A stretch of DNA of 64,000 nucleotides from Strigamia acuminata (taxonomy: Eukaryota > Arthropoda > Chilopoda > Geophilomorpha > Linotaeniidae): contig OX442314.1 in NCBI GenBank assembly GCA_949358305.1, positions 14,687,060 through 14,751,059 of the forward strand. Reading direction: 5' to 3'. Positions 1 to 13,147 of this stretch are shown in pieces. Both the position numbers and the translations under genes were made by a program. The notes under the pieces were generated by a model. That model saw only the letters and a program-made list of their open reading frames with translations, ran no database searches and had not been told where the DNA came from. How positions within the stretch are numbered: the first letter of the stretch is position 1; each line of letters opens with the position of its first letter.

Positions 1-34
1 TAATTTTAATTTTTTTATTTAATTATAATAATAG

Positions 35-3000
35 GCTTTTAGCACCGGGAACGCACATCACAGATAACATGTTCGATGATAATATCATGGGTAGCTATCA
101 GGATAATCAAGAAAATTTTGAGCCCGATGCCGTCAATGGAGTTGACGGAAAAAAGGAGGACGTGATGCGGGAATACGACAAAGAGCTTCGACGCAGACGA
201 CAACGACGCAGAATGGCTTATTTCCAAGACGAAGGCTCGAAAGAACAAATGGTCGATGTCGACAATAGGAACGCCAATGTGATTCGGTACAGTGCATCAA
301 ATGAGAAATGCGAAACTTTTCCGTTCAATAATCAAGTGGACAAAGGCACTAAGAAAGCGAAAATTGAACACGCGGTCGAAAAGGACGTGGAGGAGCAGAA
401 AGACGACGATGAGGAAGACAATGCGGCTCCGACCAACATGTCGGCAGCAAACGATAATCAAGGGCACAGCCTGAACACGGGTCGAGAAAGCATCCAGATC
501 TCGCTGAAACCGTTTGGGAAACTGAGAGTCGGAAGTGCGATCGACGCAGATCACAATGGAGACGCCAACTTGGAGCTGCCGAGTCCCAGAGTACGTGAAA
601 TGACGGAGGAGGGTAGTTATTACTCTTACGATGGGGCGAAACCAGGGTACGGCGGCGAGGGAAGTAAAAGCACACCTGTAGGAACCCCTCCGATCGATAA
701 AGGTGATAAAGACGGCCGGGATAAGAAGGAGCATCGACATCGTCGATTTCATCCATCCAATCGGGCCCGATATCACAAAGATTTGTCCTTTACACAGTGT
801 GCAATGGCAGAGGACGATAACGTGTCTGCTTTGCAGCAGGTGACGAAGGGAGGTGGCGGACTGACGCTGGCCTCGCAGTGGAAGTCGCAGTTCGACGACA
901 GCGAGGAAACTGATCACGAGATGGAGAACGCGCAGCTCCAGTCGCCCGAACATCGCGGCTTCAGTCGACATTCATGCCACATCCCGTCGCCGAGTGAAGG
1001 CGGCCATCATTTGTCGGTCACCGATGAAAGAGAAGTGCACGTTACTTCCACTTCGCCCACTCTTGTATCCGGACACAAGGTTGTCGAGTTGCGGAAAGAT
1101 GGGAAAGACGCAAAACGAGAATTAACGAAAATTGCCGAGGAGGCGAAGGAAGCCGGCGGATGCGACAAGCCCGACAAGCAGAGCGAAAACTTGAAACGAG
1201 TCACATTGTCCTTGGATTTTTTGAACATATATTCGGTCGGTCAAGAGCGTTTGATGGAAATTAGTCGATTTCTTAGTGAACCGTGTTTGTCTAATCACAT
1301 TCGAAGCCATTTAAGGCCACCCCTGCTCCAACAAGCCTCCTGCGACGACGCCATTTACGCGATAGACAAGACGAGGAACATCGCTTTCAAACAGGAGAAG
1401 AGCAGCAAGTCGGAAACCGATAAGAAACCCGCGCCCGATTACGTTCAGAGGGAAAGAAGCAGATCGTTGCCGGAAATCGTCAAGTTGTTTAATTGCGAGC
1501 AGGAATCTCAGCAGGACAACGTCCCCGTCGAAGCCAAGCTGCAGATCCACGTCGGGGTGTTGGGACCCGACGCCGTGCTTCAGGAAACGTCGCAGGCGGA
1601 CGCGGACGTGATCGGCAGCGACAAGGAGAGCGGTGAATCTGTGCCTCTCAACCAAGCAGCTCAACCGCCTGTGGAGAGCAGGAGAAGCCATCCACAGTCG
1701 AATAAAGTGGTTTTCCCCTCGTTTCCAGACCAGGGCTTGATGGAGACGAAACCATCTCAGGTTCTTTCGGGAATTTTCCCGAGAGTGCTCACTTTACACA
1801 CGGCGAAAAGCAACAAAGCGCAAGCGGCGCCTTCGAGTCCCCTTCACGCCGACGAAGTGTCCGTGTATTTCGACGCGCCGGTCGAGATGATTCAAAACAG
1901 AGCGCCCCCGTGTCAGTTTTCGCGTCAGGACACACGCGAAACGGACAAAGACGTCGAGAAGGACGACGACGGGTCGAAAGAGGAGTACAAAACACCTCCG
2001 AAGGAAGACTTGGTTCACTGTGCGAGAAAGAACGCGAACGGTGAGAGTGACGAACAAAAAGTGTCTGTGATAAACATTGCCGATTTGTCAGCTGCTTTTC
2101 AAAAATCAAGCTTGCTTCGATCGCACGCTTCCAGCTCTAATAGCACGCCATGCAGCACCCCGCCGCTGAACGGCGCCGGCGAGAGGAGGGAGCGTAGACC
2201 CAAGTCGGAGATCATCGTCGGATCGGGCGTGTTCGAGGGGATCGCGCCGACAATGTGCCGGAGCGACGAGAGCGTCGGCAGCCAGTTTTGTCCCAGTCCG
2301 AGAGGCACCGTGCGCAGCGACGACAGCACGCTGGACTGCAGTCAGCACAGCATGAAGTTGGTGTCGCGAATCCCGCAGTTTAAGATCGGCAATTTCCACG
2401 GCAAACCGGACGAAGCGGACGGCGATCACAGCAGGAGGGGAAGTAAGATTCCCATTCCGGTGGCGTCGAGTTTGAGGAAAACCGAGGAAGGAATGACGGC
2501 GGTCGCCAAGATACCGCACGCCAAGTGCAGGCTGCAGAAGTCGGAGGAAGTCGAGTGCGGGAATAAGGCGATCGCGGCGTCGAGGGTGAACAAGAGCGAG
2601 TTGGTGTTCGGCACGAAGGTGACGAAAGTGGCGCAGACCAGGAGGAGCTCGAGTCCCAGGAAGGACGCCGGAGTGGAGGCTCAAAATCAGCACGGGGATT
2701 TGAATAGTCTGCCTCTGCCCGTGGTCGAAGTGTGTCTGCAGGGCCAACCGGTGCAGGAGAGCGTGGAGATCTCGCCCAGCACCGCGAGCGAAACGACCGT
2801 GCTGAAAAGGACGGTTTCGTCCGGGAGCGGAGTGCAGAACGAGGGGAAAACGTCGGGGACCGAGAAAGACCAACACCATAACGAGTTGTCCTCGTTTCTA
2901 GTCAACAATAAAAGCACACAAATGAAGAGCGGTTTGATGAAAAATCATTCGTCGCCCGAGAAGAGCCGGTTGAGCGAAATGATTCGAGACGAGGAGGCGA

Positions 3001-3659
3001 CGTCGCCACGGACTGGGACCGGGAGCGACGAAGGGAACGAACGGAGCAACAGCACTGACCGGCCCGAAACGTCCACTAGCGGCAGCAAACAAGAACCATG
3101 TGCCTTGCCCATGGGCTCTCAGGTTGGTCGGCTGGTTTCCAAGTTGGAGAAAGTCCGAGGTGTTTACGGCGAGTCGGCGAATAACGGCGGGTTCGGGTCG
3201 CCTTTGCGAAGAAGCGTGACCACCCCGGTTTTCGCCGAGGAGGAGCAGCAAGCGTTGGAACGCGATCGGGGGACGCCGGTAGAGTTGCAGAGGAGTCAGA
3301 GCATTGAGGATGGATCGTCGTTGTCGAGCTCGGGGGTGAGGAGACGGCGTCAGGGCACTGAGAAGTACGTGTCGGACGAATCCGAGACGAAGTTGCGGCT
3401 CCGACGTCGTCGATCTCAAGGGCAGAGTCCCGTGGAGCAGCGAAGTCGAACGCGAATCAGAAGGAAGACACCGGGGCCCGAAGAGTCGGGCAGTTCGGAG
3501 ACCAAAGAGACGACGGAGTCGTCGAGCGGACAAAATGTTCAAGTGGCGGATCGCACTGGGGAGCAGGGGTCTTCGTCGCCCGGTTGCAACCACGTGCCCG
3601 TGCCCAAGCCACCTGCTGGAGATCCACCTAGCTATGGCTGTGTTTCTGCTAGGTATTAA
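35..3659 (+). CDS. TTBK: Tau-tubulin kinase (TTBK/Asator type), C-terminal exon, 5' part outside the window
   Basis: This is one uninterrupted exon of 3.6 kb. An acceptor (T-rich tract, then AG at 33-34) precedes it, and the frame is open from the acceptor (LLAPGTHITDN) into the first Met at 69, so that Met is probably internal. It ends at TAA 3657-3659. The protein is low-complexity, Ser/Lys/Glu-rich and without a catalytic domain. Around residues 249-283 (counted from 69) it carries DNVSALQQVTKGG and, a few residues later, LTLASQWKSQFDDSEETD. From memory this block is nearly identical to one in the tail of Drosophila Asator, and GKLRVGSA near residue 150 also resembles that tail. Two EB1-binding SxIP motifs in basic, Ser-rich context lie at residues 766 (SRIPQF) and 792 (SKIPIP), as in vertebrate TTBK2. 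TTBKs are CK1-superfamily kinases acting on tau and tubulin, and TTBK2 acts at the basal body. The kinase domain should lie upstream. The family call rests on the Asator-like block and the SxIP motifs, not on a kinase domain seen here. Confidence 0.72.
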
Positions 3660-4400
3660 AGGAATTAGAAAACTACCTTTTAAGTGTAATTATTCCTTTT
3701 ACTCTTTCTCTTTGCACCGTTTTTATTTCCGTTCGTTTTTCGATTCATTTCCAAGCACGTTGCCCCGAATTGTTGTTTTATTTTGTTTTATTTTGTTTTA
3801 AATTATTGTTTTGTTTGATTTTAGACGTCGTCGATATAAACCTGCTGATCTCCAGGCGATTATTAGTCCTCGTGCAGATTTTTCTTGAATGATTTAAAGA
3901 AACATTTGCACAAGCTTTTGATGTGGTTCATCAAAGAAAAAACAATAAATTGAATTGAAGATTTGAATAATGTGAATGCAAGAAAAAATGAAGGTGGAAG
4001 TGTAAATTCGCCTTGTGTTGTTGCTAATTGTGCCGCTCACATGGGTAAAATTAAGATAGAATATTAAGATAATATTGAAGATAAATAAGCTGCATTTTAG
4101 CAACTTGAAGAGGACATGTGCAACCGATTTTGTTGTTGTTGTTGTTGATTTTGATTTTTTTTTTAAGTATTTTTGCTCTAAGTACTCAACAATTTTTTTC
4201 TTCACTTCGTATACTCTTTAAAAAAATAACAGGACAGTTTAAAGAGACTACTTCGATGTAGTTATAGTTCACCCAAAGAATATTAACGAGGCAAGTGCAT
4301 ACTTTTCGGTCTTGCTACAAATGTGCGCGCCTTCTTAAAACACTAATTAAACTTAGAATTAAATAAATACAACAAGTAAAGGATAGAAAAATGAAAATGT
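3660..4400 (+). terminator. 3' UTR and polyadenylation region of the TTBK gene
   Basis: AT-rich sequence follows the TAA. AATAAA hexamers sit at 3944-3949 and 4362-4367, and either could end the transcript. No other coding potential was seen. Which signal is used cannot be told from sequence. Confidence 0.5.
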
Positions 4401-7400
4401 TATGTTTGATGGTGGAAATGAATGAAAAGCTTAATCTTTATAAAGTAGAGAAATGCCCTTTAATATCTGTTTTCAAGTGGAATTATTGTTTTTTCCTTTT
4501 TTTCTTTGAAATGTGTGATGATTATGGCGAATTTATCTCAAATATGCAGATAATCTCAAACTTCTGTTCTTTAATAGAAATTACCTCAAGAAATAAGTAT
4601 TTTTTTTTTCCTTTTCTTTTAGGTTTGAGTTTGTTAATATTTCTATATTTTTTTTTAAAATTATGTTAAGAGATTTAGGATTTTTTTTATTAGTTTAAAT
4701 ATGAAATTATTTATTGATTATTTGTCTAAATTTTATTTTATTTGCTCAGATGACAATTTGAGAAATTATTTTTTTTATTATTATTTTTTTATTATTTTTT
4801 TTTTGTTTAATTTAAACGAGTGAGTGGAAATGTTATTTTACGGAAAAAGGTAAACATTTTTGCAGTCATGAAAAATACCAAAGTTGTAGATCTTTAAAAA
4901 ATTTCTTGGCTATTGTTTTGTAAATATGAGTAATAAATGTACGAGGAAAATTTAAGAGGAAAAAAAAAATGGTTTGACAGTTAGGTAGAATTGAGTTTAC
5001 ATTTTTCATTGACACGGAAAATGATGAAAACAATAGCAGATGGTGGTTCTGTCATCTCCTTAGGGTTTATATTAGGTTCTAATTCAACTTTTTTGTTGTT
5101 TTTAATTTTAAAAACAAAATAAAAATATCTACCCTTAATTTAATTTTTATTTTGTTTGTCAGTGGTCGTGGCTGTCAGTTGTCAAAGTTGCTTAAGATTT
5201 ATGCATTTATTTTATGATTAAAGATGAAAAATGCTTAATATTTATTTATTTTTTACCTTTTTTTTGTTGTTGCTGCGTTGTAAGTAAACTAGGAATTATT
5301 AAATTTTCTAAAAAAAAAAAAAATTAGAATACTAAATAAATGTCTACTTAGCAGTCAATTTGTGATAAAACGTATATTTTTATTCTAAAGTTCCTTTATT
5401 TTTTGATTTTGTTGATTTTGTTGAATCATTAGGAGAAAAGTTGAGCTGATTTTTCAGGGATTTTGTAGGCGTAAACAGCGCTATTTCAATTAAATGGGAG
5501 TGGGCGTAGTTTCTCATTTGTCCAGATGACCAGATGAGTTGTTTTTCGTGCAGGTTCTTAATTGACGCATCAAAAGCTTTCGTTTACGTGTGTGCAATTC
5601 TATGGTGCCATAAAAACCGCCTCACTTTCACGCACCTTTTCCCCTCTTCACGCATATATTTGTGAGGCACAAACCTTTCAACGGACAGACCACGACCTGG
5701 CAGCTATATCTTATGTGGTAAAACAATACCATGAGCTCAGTTTGTAAGATATTTTTGTATGTAATTTTTATGTTAAGTATTACGAGAAAAGAAGCAAAAA
5801 AAAATGTGAATATCCCTTGTTTGTGCAATGCAAAAAAAAAGAAAATGAAAATTTCTTGTAATTTTCGTTGTATTTATTAAACAATTTTTTTTCTTCGCCT
5901 CACAGAAAAAAAAAGAAGCGTTTTTATCATTATTTATTTATTACATACTAAAGTCTGCCGTGTGATAAAATTACGTAAAACTAACTTGTAAGTAGGGAAA
6001 GTTGAAATTGTTTTAAGTGGCAGCTTGAAGGTAAAATGGAGGTTAAAAAAAATCACATTAACACTAACATCATAACACCGCAGAATATGAAATTGCATGG
6101 TTTTATGTGCACGTTACACACAATGATATCATAACGGTCCATCTGTTTGCGGTGGTTTTACCACTTAACTAGTTGTTGCAATTATTATACAGTACAGGAA
6201 GTGACACACAACTTGAAACGTATTAATTAATGTAGACATAAAGCCAAAAAATGGCAAAAAAGTGGATTTATTATTCTGAAGTTTTACATCGATGAAATGA
6301 CTTGATCAATCACACAAAACTAGTCAACTCCCATTTTTTTTCCTTTTTATTTATTTTTTTTTTACTAAGCTTGCAATGCCTGTGGTTTAGAAAAGAGCCA
6401 TATAACTGAGATTTCCATTCAACCGTTACCATAGAAACAAGGAACGAGACGTGTTCACATTGATCTGGCTGCATGTACGAAACAAACCAAGGGAAAAAAC
6501 TTATTTGCAAATTTACACTTGAGGGGAGCTACAACGATAACACATGTTACGAAGGAAATGAAAGATTTCTTTATTATTATATATATGTTTTGGTGGAGCC
6601 AAATGCAATTTGAATTTAGCGATAAACCTGTTAGATCGTTAGCCCCTCACAAAATGAAATTTACGAGCGCATCAGTTTTCACTTTGTTTTTGACTTTAAA
6701 AAAAAACTCGCCGGTGTCTCGAGCTAGTTATTTGTCGTTTCTGTTAACTTGAGGAGCGCTTTGAGGCGTTGCGAGAAAGCCGACCACCAATTGACCCCGT
6801 TTCCACGGAAGAGAACATCGATTAGAAAATGATTTGAGAAGAAAGGGACACTTGAGGGCACACACTCAGTGGCACGCACTCACAATTTGGACCGTAGAAA
6901 ACGACCCAATGGTGAAAAATCTAATTCTCTTCCCTCTTAAAGTTTCCACCTCGTTACTGCGAGTGCATCCATCGAGTAGAGCGAACCGTGGGGAGAGTGA
7001 GAGTGATTGTAGCGAGGTCGGCACGAGTCAACAATATTCATACACGCTGCAAGTGGGCCGTGAATGACGTCAGTCGAGGTGAACTGGGTCCGCCCATTTT
7101 TGTGGTCCCAGAGGCAGGAACGTGCGCAAAAGGAGATCAATTGCGAAACCTGGGACTGGGTGCTGAACGTGACTGACGTCAAGTCAAAGTCAAACTATTC
7201 GGTCGCCACGCGTAAATTGTAGTTGTGCGTGTAATTGGCGTTAATGGGGGAGGAGAGATCTACTTGAAACGTAAATTGATTACATTTTGACCTGGAATAT
7301 CATCGAGTTATCATCTAAACGACATTTGGAGGATTAATAGTAGTGAATGGTTAATTTGAGGTGGAACTTGGAGTTGAAGGGTGTGGAGGGGTGTTCCGAC

Positions 7401-9570
7401 TTTGTCAAGGTCATTTGGCAATGAAAACTCTGGGGAGTACCAGTATATTCTGTTGGAAATTTAATTCTAATAGCTTTCCTTTTAAGCAAAGTTGTTTGTC
7501 TTGTTGCTGCGCCAGTTTGAAAATGAATAAACAAGCTGACAGAAAAATTTTAAAAAACTAAAGAAAATTTAAAAAATATTGAATCAATTAAATTGTACGA
7601 ACTAAATTCCGCACACTTAGTGTTAATTCATACCATAGCAATTTAAAAATGATGAATAATAAATACCGTATGTAGGTAATGTAAAATTGAATCCAAAATT
7701 AAAATTGACACTCGCCAAATAGAGGTTTCTTCCGTTCAACAGTCATTTGCCCTTGTGAAAAAAAGAGACCAATGTGCAGCATTAAGTCAAGATTTAGATT
7801 TCGTTAAGATTGTTTGAATTTTTAAAATTTTTCTCCTTTGTTTGCTGAAACATTTTGTTTGAATAATCCTTAGAAGAAAGGGGGAAAAAAATTCAAGCAT
7901 TTTATGTGACATAGTGGTAGGTTGAATAACCGAAAAGTAGGAAAATAGCACTAGGTGAACGAAGGTGTAAGATCACTATAGTGTTTCTCTAGATCCATAG
8001 CGCTCAGGATGATGACGACCCCGTCGGGAAAGCTGAAGACCACTACAATACGATGTTCCATTTGAGCCGATTTCCACTTGAGATACAGCTGCCGCAAGTG
8101 AAAAACGAATGCTTGCGTCATCAGTATATGGTGTAGGTAGAGAAATACTGAATAAGAAATCATAAAACAAAAATTTCATCCACTTGTTCTTCACTTTATA
8201 CACGCTCGTCCTTGAAGTTGACGAGTTCAAGGGATCAACGAACACGAATAAAACAAATGTGGGTAAAATATTTGAGCTTTAATTGACTCGGTCACGAAGT
8301 ACCGTAACTAACAACTAAGCAGCTTATTTCTAATTCTAATACAGTACAAAAACACGAATTTATTTCTTTGAGGAAAGATTGGAAAGTAATCTTTCTAATT
8401 TTAAAAATTAAAAAAAAAATTAAAAGAAATGAAACAAGACTACAATAATAATAATAATAAAAAAAAGTTTTTATTTTCAGGAATGGGTAAGTTAAAGCTT
8501 ATTTAATCTAAGACGATTAAACCTCGGAGAAATACCTATTTCATTTAGGATTTTTCAGCTGATTAAAATGTACACAGATTTGCACTTTCGTTCGGCGTCA
8601 CATTGCTTAAAGTGAGTTTCGAAATTGATTAGTTTGCATTTCTTTAGTGATACAGCTGATTTGTTTTGTTGGCCTACTTGTTAAAATGTTAACGTAATCT
8701 TACTTTTTTGAACAAAAAAAAAATACATTTTTATGATGCGTGTTTCTTAGCATCTCCTTGAAATTCAAATGAGAATATAAAATGTTGTATTCATACCATG
8801 GAGGTCAAGTTTAATTACAACTTGTATTACACTAATGAAATTGTTTCCTTTCTCTTTATTAACTTCTTGATTTGAATAATATGAAAAACGGATAAATCAA
8901 TTTACTCCACGCGAAAAATAATTTATTTCACTTGTAAAACGACGTGGAAGGGGAAAATTGGCGTTTTCGGAGATTAATTTATGATATGGTGAATATATTA
9001 GATGGAGTGTGCTGTTTTTAATGTGGAATCGAATAGATGACGTCATTTATCCGAAGGGAGCTGAGTCGCTTATCGCATCCTTCTGGATTTGTGTCGATGA
9101 ATCATAGAGATCAAAATACACGCGGTCCAAAAACATATTCCCGGTTCCAGGCGCTGTGCACGTGGGGGATGAAAGATTTGGGCTGACGCATGCGTTGGAG
9201 GAAAAAGGAAAATCTTTTTTTTTGTCTCAATGTTTTTATGTTTGTATCGATAAAGATGTCAGGATTCAGGACTTTTATTAGTTTTTTTTTTGTCTATTTT
9301 ATTTGTTTTATAATCTATATCATTGAGATGCAGCTGGACTAAATTAAAATTTAGAGCAAAAAGATTTTGTTTTGTTCACTAACTTTTGTTGATTGTTTTT
9401 TATTAAATTAATTTGTATTAATGTAATGGTAATTAAATAATAAAAAAAATAAAAATAAAAAAACATTATTGAAAAAGTAAAAAAAAATATTTTTCTTTTG
9501 TATAATTACGAAACAATGAGAATCGAAGACAAAAAAAATAAAGAATTATTTATTGTGAAATATGTTTTTC
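4400..9570. other. Non-coding AT-rich stretch, no gene recognised
   Basis: Only short, low-complexity open frames occur, with poly-T and poly-A runs throughout. About 6.7-7.25 kb is less AT-rich and contains two perfect CRE palindromes (TGACGTCA at 7065-7072 and 7174-7181). A third lies at 9038-9045. An (AAT)n run lies near 8446. The stretch may be intergenic or part of a long first intron or upstream region of the BAHD1 gene. Confidence 0.5.
7065..7181. promoter_or_regulatory. Pair of perfect CRE (TGACGTCA) palindromes
   Basis: TGACGTCA occurs at 7065-7072 and again at 7174-7181. This 8-bp palindrome is the full-site target of CREB/ATF bZIP proteins. Further full sites are at 9038-9045 and 22107-22114, and TGACGTAA variants are near 10813 and 11052. 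Function is inferred from motif density only. Confidence 0.35.
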
Positions 9571-9572
9571 TT

Positions 9573-10300
9573 CTAATTCGACTCGAGTGCTAATTGATTC
9601 GCAGGTCTGTTGGCCGTGCATGCGGTGCCAACTGCCGCGTGATGTCGCTCGATGTTCTTTCCCTCACACGCAGCCAACCATCGATACCGCCATGTTCTGA
9701 ACGCGACATCGGAAGCCCATTCTGAGTGCCACGCCAAGGTAATGACAACATTTTTCTCACATCTTGGACGAACAGCACGAATATAGTCCACTTTTTACAC
9801 TAACCATCGAATAATTCGAGTGCAAACACACACTCAACCTTGATTGGAACCCATTTCGAGTTGGCGAACGAGCGTCTGCCGTGCCTGGTTCCAGTACCTG
9901 GGGAGTGAGTGAGTGAGTGAGTGCAGCGTGTGGCTGTGGCGCGACGGAAGCCGAGCCGATTTCCCAACCAGCTGCTGCTGGACACCCGTTCGAACCGTCG
10001 TCATCTTTTGCGTTTTACCAACACGAATCGCCCCAATGTGATTTTATACCAGTGTTAGTTTGATTTTCGTTTTCCACACTCGTTCACGTCCGTTGGGCGC
10101 CGCATTTGCATTGCAGGTCAGTCGGGCATCGTCGGGACTTAAAAAATTCGAGGTTCCCCCAGGGTTTCCCGCGGATTCCGTGTCCCATCTGGTCGCTGCG
10201 TTTGGGATAATGCACACATTATCCCATCAGGATATTAAATTTATTTGCAACACGGGAGAAAAAAATACGCATAAAACTCTTTTAACGTGCAATTTATAAT
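9573..10300. promoter_or_regulatory. GC/CpG-richer patch, candidate promoter or non-coding first exon
   Basis: Base composition rises sharply against the flanks, with many CpG dinucleotides and a short (GAGT)n microsatellite at about 9903-9922. Open frames here are short, run on both strands and have no family likeness. A TSS of the downstream BAHD1 gene, or an unrelated non-coding RNA, would explain the composition. Nothing in the sequence settles this. Confidence 0.25.
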
Positions 10301-12680
10301 TAAATTTTGAATTTATCGGATGATTTTTTAAATCGATTTTGATTTTCTTTGTAAATATATTTTAAAATCATTTCCACACAATGACAGCTAATGTGAAAAA
10401 CGAGGGAAAGAAAAGGAATCGTGCGTAGTTAGCGATCAGCTGTTTTCAGGTTGGTTGAGTGGATTCCGTAGTAATAAGGTTGGTTACCATGGGTTACCAA
10501 TGTCGTATGATGGACAACAAATTGCGCTGCTCCTTGTCCTTTGAGGATTGACCCTCTTTCAATCCCGTAACGATATACACGACCTTGTTACTAATTCACA
10601 CGTATAGAAAGATAGGTCTCAACACGATCCTTACATCCATCAGAGACGGGTGACAAAAGCAAAGCGAACCAAAGCGTGTTACGTAACAACCATTTTACTC
10701 CCATTTCGAACGTCGTACTCGTCGAATATATCGTTAAATTTAAAATCACGCAATTCGATCTTATTGTAAGAAAAAAAATATTTTTTCTCTTTTGAATATT
10801 TTTTTTTACTCGATGACGTAATTCTTATAGAGATAATAATCAGATTAGCACATTTTGTTTATTTTTTTATTCAAACATTGAGGGCACTGTAATTATTTGA
10901 TTATTTCATTAGACAATGGCGTAATAGCAACAATAGCATTTTTCGAATGACAACAATTCTATGAGATTACCAGAGGCCACATTCATTAATTATATAATTC
11001 GCGCTGCGATCCTGTTATGAAAACAATTTTGACCGGTTGCGTAATTATGAAATGACGTAATCAATCATTCGGTGATGAGACGTATATGATTTCCATTTTT
11101 GATCGAAAAAAACACAATAGTTAATAAACAATGGGTAATTATGAGCATTGAAGCAAAAAATAAAAAGGTTGGGTGTGATCTTAGTCAGTGCTTGCAACGA
11201 CATCATTAATCTTCAAATTAAGTCTTGAGGACGAAGGTTCTCTCTCTTTTTGTCCAACCATAAATCACTGTGAAAGTGGATGAACTTTTTTATGCATTAA
11301 ACAAAAGACAAAATGGTATTTAACGAAAAGCTTTATTATTTATAGATGTCAAATGATCTCACAAATTTTCCGTCAATTTATTTACCTTTCTTCTACGCGA
11401 AATAAATAAAGTGGATGGGGGAGGAAAAGTTGGTCTACGCCATTTTCTTTTTTGAGTGTTTTGGCAAATGGCAGGAAGGGAAAAAGGAGAAAAAAAAATG
11501 GATGTGATTTTGCATCGCACGCTACACTTGATTTGTCGTGTTTGTCTAAGAAAAGACAAGGGGATGTGGATGTTTTCTGGGATAATATTTGAAGATATTT
11601 TTGCTTTAAAGGGGATTTTGAGAGCACGATGCAAGCATGTCGAGGTTGAGATAAAATGAGGTCAAGCTAAACAGATTAAACTCGGTGCAGTGGTAAGAAG
11701 GACCCCCTCCTTAGTTGATAATCTGCCTGTGCACGTCTTATAAATTTCCCTTAACTAGCTTGTGTTGTTTTTTTTTGTTTTTGATAAGTCTTCAGACTGA
11801 TTTCCTGTCTATTTACTTTAATCACAAACCAGACGCGAATCTCGACAGTTTTAATCATTACTAATGATTAGCTTCTTTTATTTATTGGTTTGTTTATTTA
11901 GTTTAATTATTTGTATGCATTTGCTCTTTTTTTATATAAATATTGTGAATGAGCCATCAATTTTTTTAGGAGAAGCGAATATCTAAAAATATTGTGACAG
12001 ACACTGTCTGGCAGAGGCAAGGAGTCGTTCGGTCGTAAACAATTGTACGTTGTGCAAATGGCGTAACTATTTTCTTCTCGTTGTGAATATTTACTGAGAA
12101 TGGGACAATTTTGAATACTAAATTCAGAAAAAAAATCAAAAAATTTACATCGTTAAGAAATGTACTCGTACGCTAAATCTTGTCTGGCTCTAGAAAATTA
12201 TTCAACAGAGAAAAATGGTACTCACATATCGTATTCTGTCCTTGGAAATCATGTGACAGAATCACATCATGAAGAGAAAAAAAATTAAAATTCCCTTACT
12301 CCAAAGCGATGGGAAAATGTTTGTGAGAAGAAGAAAAATATGTGACCGGTCTCGATCATGTCTTTTTATTAAATACAAGCCACCTTAGAATGCTTAAAGC
12401 TGCACATACCACGAAAAGTCTCTATGACATAAATTTTCATCTTTAAGCATTCCAGTACCCACACACCACAGACATTTCTAGACATTGGTCATTTTATGGT
12501 TTGAAAATGGCCATTGGTACAATATAGAACTTTTATCCTATGGATAAGCGGGTGAAGTATGTGTCAGTCGATTTACTACACAACTTTTGGTAGGCTACAA
12601 GTTGAGCGTGTTTTTATTGTTTCAATTATTTGCATAATATTGCATCTTGGGGACCTGACGAGCTTTCTTACCCGGCTTTG
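10300..12680. other. Non-coding stretch, no gene recognised
   Basis: AT-rich sequence with short open frames of biased composition. The frame at 11456-11659 on + and the overlapping frames on - have no recognisable domain or splice support. I see nothing further in it. Confidence 0.45.
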
Positions 12681-12684
12681 AAAG

Positions 12685-13008
12685 CAGGACCGGGCACTTT
12701 GATGCGAAAGGGCCCCCTGGTATATGTACAAAATGTATTTTTTAAGGTAAAAATGCAAAAATTGAATTTTTTGTCTCTGAAAATGCATTTTTTTTTACAA
12801 TAAAATGCATTTTTTCATCGGAAAACGCATTGTTTTGCGTAAAAACTGCAATTTTTACAGCTCAATATGAATTTTTTTTTTTACAAATGGATTTTTCTGC
12901 ATGCAGATGCATTTTTATTTGAAAATGTTGTGAAGATGTCATTTCTGAATATGCATGGGTTCCCCTTTCGTAAGTGCTAGGGCCCCTCAAAGCCATAATC
13001 CGGTCCTG
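12685..13008. mobile_element. hAT-type MITE, 324 bp
   Basis: The left end CAGGACCGG (12685-12693) is matched by its reverse complement CCGGTCCTG (13000-13008). Imperfect inverted similarity continues inwards: a GGGCCCC block lies on both sides, at about 12710 and 12980. The flanking 8-mers TTTGAAAG (12677-12684) and CTCGAAAG (13009-13016) agree at 6 of 8 positions, as expected for an aged 8-bp hAT target-site duplication. The interior is non-coding and holds repeated TGCATTTT motifs in both orientations. There is no transposase, so it would be non-autonomous. Confidence 0.7.
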
Positions 13009-13147
13009 CTCGAAAGAAGACGAACTCAGCAATATCTTGAAAACCTGCAAAAGTCCTTTCTTTTTGACAACTTTTTAGGGGCATGAGGTGTGAGATTTAT
13101 ACAAACGATTAAGACAGTAGAACAAACGAAAGTTGACCAAGAATAGT

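Noticed and set aside
297-971. Long minus-strand open frames opposite the first gene (also 2106-2879 and 2898-3593)
   Set aside because: They mirror the codon structure of the real plus-strand exon, have no domain or splice support, and show shadow-like Arg/Leu-rich composition.
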